The translations under genes and the position numbers were made by a program. Below, piece after piece: positions 18,191 through 22,216 of a stretch of 22,216 nucleotides of DNA. A model generated the notes under the pieces. It made no database searches. It was given only the letters and a program-made list of their open reading frames with translations, and was not told the origin of the DNA. Every line of letters begins with the position of its first letter. The first letter of the stretch is position 1. Origin of the DNA: Agrocybe praecox. Lineage: Eukaryota; Basidiomycota; Agaricomycetes; Agaricales; Agrocybaceae. The stretch spans positions 1-22,216 of the forward strand of contig CAXHKQ010000164.1 of assembly GCA_964017145.1 (NCBI GenBank). Reading direction: 5' to 3'.

Positions 18191-19380
18191 GGCGCAAGAC
18201 TTTTTGTTTTAAATTGAAATATTCGACTAAATTTTAGATGAGTGTGCCTGTAATAGAATGTTTACTAACAATATAGATTCCGCTCCGGTAGGGCCTTGAA
18301 TACAGCTACAACAAATATCCTCCAATTAAGGAGCTTGGAATCGCAAACGATATAGGCAGAAAAATCGAATGATTGGGTTACAGACAAACCAGCGAACCCG
18401 AATCGGTTTGGGTTTCACCGTTGACATGAACTTTCACGAGGGAAACGAAGTATACAAATTGTCATCAAAAGATTGTGTTTTCATCATTTTCCCGGAACTT
18501 ATTGAATCATGTAGATTGATGTCCTTTCAATTGGAAACTCGCTAAATTTAACAAGATTACGATGTCCTTTGGAACATGGTTTCATATTTTAGAATTACGC
18601 TCAATCTCAAAAGCACGTCTTTTTATCTTCTTTATTCTATTAGTAATAGTTGATTTTGTGAAAGTGTAATTTTCGTCACAGCAGTTTACTCCTGTTTATG
18701 CGGACACTAAAGCACTACATACATTCTTCAAACATGCTTCGATTATCATGAGTTAATTTAATTCGACCATGCATTTGTTTATTTCGGAAAACAGTGTTCA
18801 CTTTTGTTGATAATTGATTCCTACATGATATATAGTGTGATGTATTTGATGGACGGGTGATTTCCAAAGAATCTTACAACAACGTGTCTAGAGGGGTCTA
18901 GGCGGCGTTGTGACAATACGACATTCTAAGAAAGTTTACACAGAACAACTTGGCATGGACCAAATGTGGCAAGAGGAATAAGATAACTCAAATAATTTAG
19001 TTTTTGAAAATCGTTTGAAAAATACCACTTCAACGGGTGATTACCGAAAAGTGTCCGATTGAAGGGGCATCTACTCTACATAGTATTTATATTTTCTACA
19101 TGGAATATGTTGTACAAGGTGAAGTCGGGTGTTTTTTCTGACCAACTGAACAATTAATTGGTTCACGATTCAAATTGATGAGATGTTGCAACAATACTCT
19201 CATCACGTTTCATGCAGAAGCGATCCCGTGAAATTGGAACAGGGTCAAAGTGTTTGCAATATTCGATCTTTTCCCAGGTAAACTAGTTTTGGCTGAAGAC
19301 TATAAAACAAGTATTAAATAAAATACGAACAATTTCTCGAATAATAAAATCTCGATGAATAGCACAACGTGCTGTGTACG
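18191..19380. other. Intergenic, no gene seen
   Basis: AT-rich sequence with no ORF, hairpin or repeat worth naming. A loose echo (ACGGGTGATT, followed by CCAAAGAA or CCGAAAAG) occurs at about 18854 and 19034. Confidence 0.45.
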
Positions 19381-19493
19381 GTTTCCAATCTTATGCTCTT
19401 AGAGCGTTCCAATGCGCTCCGACCGGGCAGACCGTCCGCGGAGCATGCGGCGACGAATGCCCGAAGCGCGGCGCAGCACAATCTCGCTTGCCT

Positions 19494-19531
19494 GAATAAA
19501 TAAACTGAATCAACATAATTTAATGTCAGTC
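19494..19531 (+). repeat. Dispersed AATAAATAAA-containing repeat, copy 2
   Basis: The uninterrupted form of the repeat at 15425-15498: GAATAAATAAACTGAAT runs directly into CAACATAATTTAATGTCAG. As at copy 1, GC-rich sequence flanks it on both sides. It is likely an LTR or retroelement-end relic. Frames in the surrounding 19400-19720 region are not supported as genes. Confidence 0.6.
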
Positions 19532-19972
19532 AGAAGTCGGCTGCGTCACTCGCGGATGCGCCCTGGCACACGCAGCTTGCGCTTCGTATTTTTTCTTTCT
19601 CGCTCTTCCATTCTCGTCGCTTCTCGACTATGCTATAGGACGGTAAGCGGAAGAACGTGCTTCCTTATTATGCGTAGCTTCGTAGCGCGGACGTGCGCTT
19701 CCTAAATAAAGATATCAACAGCGTGAATGCGATTAGGCCACGTGAAAACACATCAACCCCGAGTGCCTTGCGTGCATAAATTACGTGCACGCAACGCAAT
19801 ACGAATCCAATACCCGTCGAACATTCAACCGACGCTCAACCGTCGTGAACTCACTTCGCCAGTTGTTTTCAATCGATGCCGTTGAGTCCGGAACCGTACC
19901 AAACCTGCGGCATCAGACGGCTTTGACCGGCGCATTATATATGCAGGCGACGGATGAAGACTGAAGAGCCTA
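19532..19972. other. Intergenic, no gene seen
   Basis: GC-elevated sequence with an AATAAA at about 19703 and no supported ORF. Frames here are short and lack domains. Confidence 0.4.
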
Positions 19973-20034
19973 AACCGACTTCTACAGTCTGGATTCCTAC
20001 CGACAATGTGAGTAGGAGACGATAGAAGTCGGTT
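19973..20034. other. 62-nt foldback (pre-miRNA-like)
   Basis: AACCGACTTCTA (19973-19984) pairs perfectly with TAGAAGTCGGTT (20023-20034). After a 3x3 internal loop, TCT pairs, and CCTAC (19996-20000) pairs with GTAGG (20012-20016) across an 11-nt terminal loop, with a 5-nt asymmetric bulge. The size fits a pre-miRNA, though the bulge is large. GTCGGTTGG is repeated at 20029, 20063 and 20073, so local repeat structure is an alternative. Confidence 0.5.
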
Positions 20035-20095
20035 GGTTTTTCAACTGACGAGGACGGAATACGTCGGTTGGAGTCGGTTGGTATTACGTTTCATT

Positions 20096-20115
20096 ATTAT
20101 TATTCGAATAATAAT
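20096..20115. repeat. 20-bp perfect AT palindrome
   Basis: ATTATTATTC/GAATAATAAT, centred between 20105 and 20106, within an ATT-rich tract that extends to about 20175. Confidence 0.7.
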
Positions 20116-20360
20116 TATTTTTCAATATTATATATTTGTTTGTATGTACATTATATGTATATTTATTCATATTTTTCAATGTTCTTTGTGAGTTCGTTTA
20201 CATTGATTTATCGTTCAGCATCCTCAGCGGCCATCCAGAACCATACGATTTAGAAATACAGCTCGTGCGTCGTGCTTCCTCTCCAAAGGGGATTTGTCCC
20301 TGTTGATCTCGCTGCATCGTAAATCACCTCGTTGTTTTTCTTGTGGGTCATCGCCCGCGT

Positions 20361-20655
20361 TCAAGCCTTCATCATCACCTTGCGATCGGTTCTGCTCGTC
20401 TTGCTTCCCAGTGCCTCGATCTGCTTGATCATGTCCTTGACCTCGGCAATGGTGTTGAACCCGACGCGCCGGTGTCGTTGATGTTCATGCCGGTGATGGC
20501 CATCGACAGGGTGCCGGGCTCCAGATGCTTCAGCTTCAAAAGCCGAAGTCCTTTTCAATGAGTGCACAGGGCGCGGAAGTTTCAGCCGTTAGCGCAGCTC
20601 CATGATGACACGATCCACGGAGAAAATTTCGATGAGGACGATCGGACGACTGTTG
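20361..20655 (-). pseudogene. Cyclophilin (peptidyl-prolyl isomerase) pseudogene
   Basis: Minus-strand translation across three frames gives cyclophilin landmarks in the correct order: RPIVLIEI, then DRVIMELR (family: GRIVMELR), ALTAETSAPCALIEKDFGF (family: TAENFRALCTGEKGFGF), LKHLEPGTLSMAITGMN (family: LKHTGPGTLSMANAGPN) and VKDMIKQIEALGSKTSRTDRK (family C-terminus around VVKKIEALGS). The block between FGF and LKH, about 45 residues including the catalytic-arginine region, is deleted. A second gap removes the QFF...W segment before the C-terminal helix. A stop replaces the final Cys of the KxCG end. Frameshifts separate the blocks. No introns are visible in the retained parts, so an old processed retrocopy is likely. 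It cannot encode an active isomerase. The exact 5' limit is uncertain; mitochondrial-leader-like sequence may extend to about 20780. Confidence 0.8.
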
Positions 20656-20848
20656 GGAACGAAGGGTGGCCGGTGCAGCGTGTAGCTGATGAGGCTTTTG
20701 CGAGTGCAACGACTGAATAACAAATTCGCGAACAAATGCACAGCGCAAAATTCTTTGCTTCGCATGAACGAATCACGAACTGTCTGCTATATAAAAAATA
20801 ATATATAATGTATTGTTGCTTTGATGAAAATTTTCAATTTGTCAAGAG

Positions 20849-21041
20849 CGACTCCAGAGGTCGGTTCCGGACGCTGTTTGACTGAACGGCTGCAATGAGT
20901 ACGAATAAGTCGCGATTCGCCGCAACGTCTTCGTCACGCTTCTAGCGGCATATTCACACCGACTCAAGAGGTCGGTTCCGGACGCTGTTCGACCGAACAG
21001 CTGAAATGCGTCCGAATGAGACCCGATTCGCCGTTGCGGCT
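20849..21041 (+). repeat. Two-copy repeat, 111-bp period
   Basis: CGACTCCAGAGGTCGGTTCC (20849) and CGACTCAAGAGGTCGGTTCC (20960) each continue with GGACGCTGTT, GAACGGCTG/GAACAGCTG, CGAATAAG/CGAATGAG and CGATTCGCCG. About 80 bp are shared and about 30 bp of spacer differ. Confidence 0.85.
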
Positions 21042-21409
21042 ATCGGACGGTTGAAGCCGTTGGGTGACAAAATGTTAGACGGGATATGTTTGGGGAAACT
21101 ATGTGCCAACATCGGTTGTCGAGTCGAGCAGCAGGTGGGTCGTATGCTGATTAGGTTCTTGTGGTTGTTGTCATCGGACTGACGTCGGACACATCGACGA
21201 CCCGACCACATATGATGATCATGTTCATGTGAGCACATGTGCAGGACATGTGCGATGGACATTTGAATACATCATGCATATGTGGGTCATCCGATGAGCA
21301 GAGCCTGATACAAATCAATATTGCATGACAGATGCATATTGTATTCGAGAAGATAACGTGAACTCTGGTTCTTGAATCGGAATCATATCAATGAATAATA
21401 ATGTTCCAT
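21042..21409. other. Intergenic upstream of the 133-aa gene
   Basis: Palindrome-rich patch at 21208-21290 (CATATG, TGATCATG and the 10-bp GCACATGTGC at 21233-21242). A minus-strand frame here has no recognisable domain. Confidence 0.4.
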
Positions 21410-21414
21410 TCAGT
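21410..21414 (+). promoter_or_regulatory. Candidate initiator of the 133-aa gene
   Basis: TCAGT, the arthropod initiator, lies about 31 bp before the ATG at 21445. No good TATA box lies 30 bp upstream. Motif and position only. Confidence 0.25.
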
Positions 21415-21444
21415 TGAGTAGGAGCGAAGCCATTCAAATCCAAC

Positions 21445-21846
21445 ATGCATATCATTTCTCATTCAACCACGATGCACTGCGGCTGGTTCATCTTCGCCAC
21501 GGCCTTGGTTCTTTGTTCCACGCAAACAATCGCCACACATCCAATATCGCCGAGCTCGCCGTCAATCGTGCGCGTCTACATCAACTCCACGCGGCCCGAC
21601 CGCAATGCATCGCAGGAGCAGCAGCGGCACAACGCCAATCACATGATAATCGTCGGTCTCATCAACTTGCTGTTGGTTTCCAATCTCCGGATTCTGAAGC
21701 TGACCGCGGACTTTGTGCCCGACTACGAGGCGGCCGATGTGTTTGTCAATCTGGCCGATGAGGTGGGCGAGGAGGTGAAGGCAGTGAATGCTTGGCCATA
21801 TTTGCAGGTTGGTCGACAAAGCATGATTTTGAAGTTGTGTGAATAA
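21445..21846 (+). CDS. Putative small secreted protein, family not recognised
   Basis: 133 residues. The first ATG has A at -3 (CAACATG); an internal ATG at codon 10 (21472) also has a good context and would put the signal peptide right at the N-terminus (MHCGWFIFATALVLC). Cleavage is likely around A30-T31. The mature part begins Pro/Ser-rich and contains two N-glycosylation sequons (N47-S-T, N54-A-S). A hydrophobic helix follows at about 66-86 (HMIIVGLINLLLVSNLRIL), then an acidic segment (DYEAADVFVNLADEVGEEVK). Only one cysteine follows the signal (C132). The reading frame ends at TAA (21844). CAG|GTTGG at 21808 is a weak possible splice donor, so the real gene could continue in a further exon beyond. 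No AATAAA follows closely, which fits a missing exon. No family recognised. Confidence 0.65.
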   Translation: MHIISHSTTMHCGWFIFATALVLCSTQTIATHPISPSSPSIVRVYINSTRPDRNASQEQQRHNANHMIIVGLINLLLVSNLRILKLTADFVPDYEAADVFVNLADEVGEEVKAVNAWPYLQVGRQSMILKLCE

Positions 21847-22216
21847 GGCCTTCTTTCAAGAGTGTGAATTTACTAGAGATGACCCTTCATTCGAAGCATG
21901 TAGGAAGGTTTGAAGTGCGCGAAGTGTCAGATTGAAGAGGCGTGCGTTTTGTTCCACATAAACTCGATAAAAAGCAGCATTTCAAAAATCTGAAACTATA
22001 ATCGTGTTAGGCATTACATTTTCCAACATATCAAGCGATATTTTTTATGTTGGCAACTTGATGCCGTGTTAAAATAACAAACAAATAATGACGACTAAGC
22101 TATTCTTACAAAATCATCTATAACATGACTATAACAATTTAGAAGATGAAAAATCTGTCTTTTAAGCAAGACTGATATCCACTACATATGAAGTGAACTT
22201 ATCTGTCATCATGTGT
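21847..22216. other. Intergenic, no gene seen
   Basis: AT-rich, with no ORF or repeat supported. If the 133-aa gene is spliced, this could be its intron. Confidence 0.4.

Noticed and set aside
1..22216. CRISPR array, operons, Shine-Dalgarno sites
   Set aside because: The sequence is eukaryotic in character. Repeats lack uniform spacers and no clustered co-directional genes exist.

Overview
The window looks like an accessory, gene-poor stretch of an insect genome, most likely a dipteran and plausibly a mosquito. The reasons are a D37E-type mariner fossil (a family best known from mosquitoes), abundant CA/TG microsatellites, arthropod-style small secreted-protein ORFs, and dense MITE-like and LTR-derived repeats. 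There is no bacterial gene organisation. The species assignment is inference.

Layout. 1-2386 is non-coding: a three-copy 176-bp tandem repeat (384-911), a weak TATA/initiator pair near 1424-1460, CA microsatellites and a G-rich tract. 2387-4970 is the most striking object: a complete-looking LTR retroelement with two identical 129-bp LTRs and a 4-bp CTAG target duplication. It encodes one uninterrupted 754-codon ORF (SAP-like segment, Gag capsid region, CCHC zinc knuckle, retropepsin-like domain) and then, instead of reverse transcriptase and integrase, an Ala/Gly-rich repeat tail that terminates inside the 3' LTR. 5000-9350 is a mosaic of repeats: hairpins, two copies of a dispersed repeat (5165-5330 and 8070-8240), a degenerate array with pogo/Tigger-like terminal motifs (6638-7400), local duplications and a 32-bp minisatellite.

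10309-11069 is bounded by MITE-like inverted termini. 12705-13874 is a mariner-type transposon with perfect 34-bp terminal inverted repeats, TA flanks and a dead D37E transposase on the minus strand. 16581-17290 is a second, more decayed mariner remnant. 20361-20655 holds a rearranged cyclophilin (peptidyl-prolyl isomerase) pseudogene.

Only two ordinary host genes are supported, both small putative secreted proteins of unrecognised family: 15745-16308 (minus, 187 aa, with a poly(A) signal) and 21445-21846 (plus, 133 aa). They are not obviously related, and nothing here shows them working together. The remaining sequence is intergenic and is described stretch by stretch. Two foldbacks (6030-6095 and 19973-20034) have pre-miRNA-like geometry but could equally be MITE relics.
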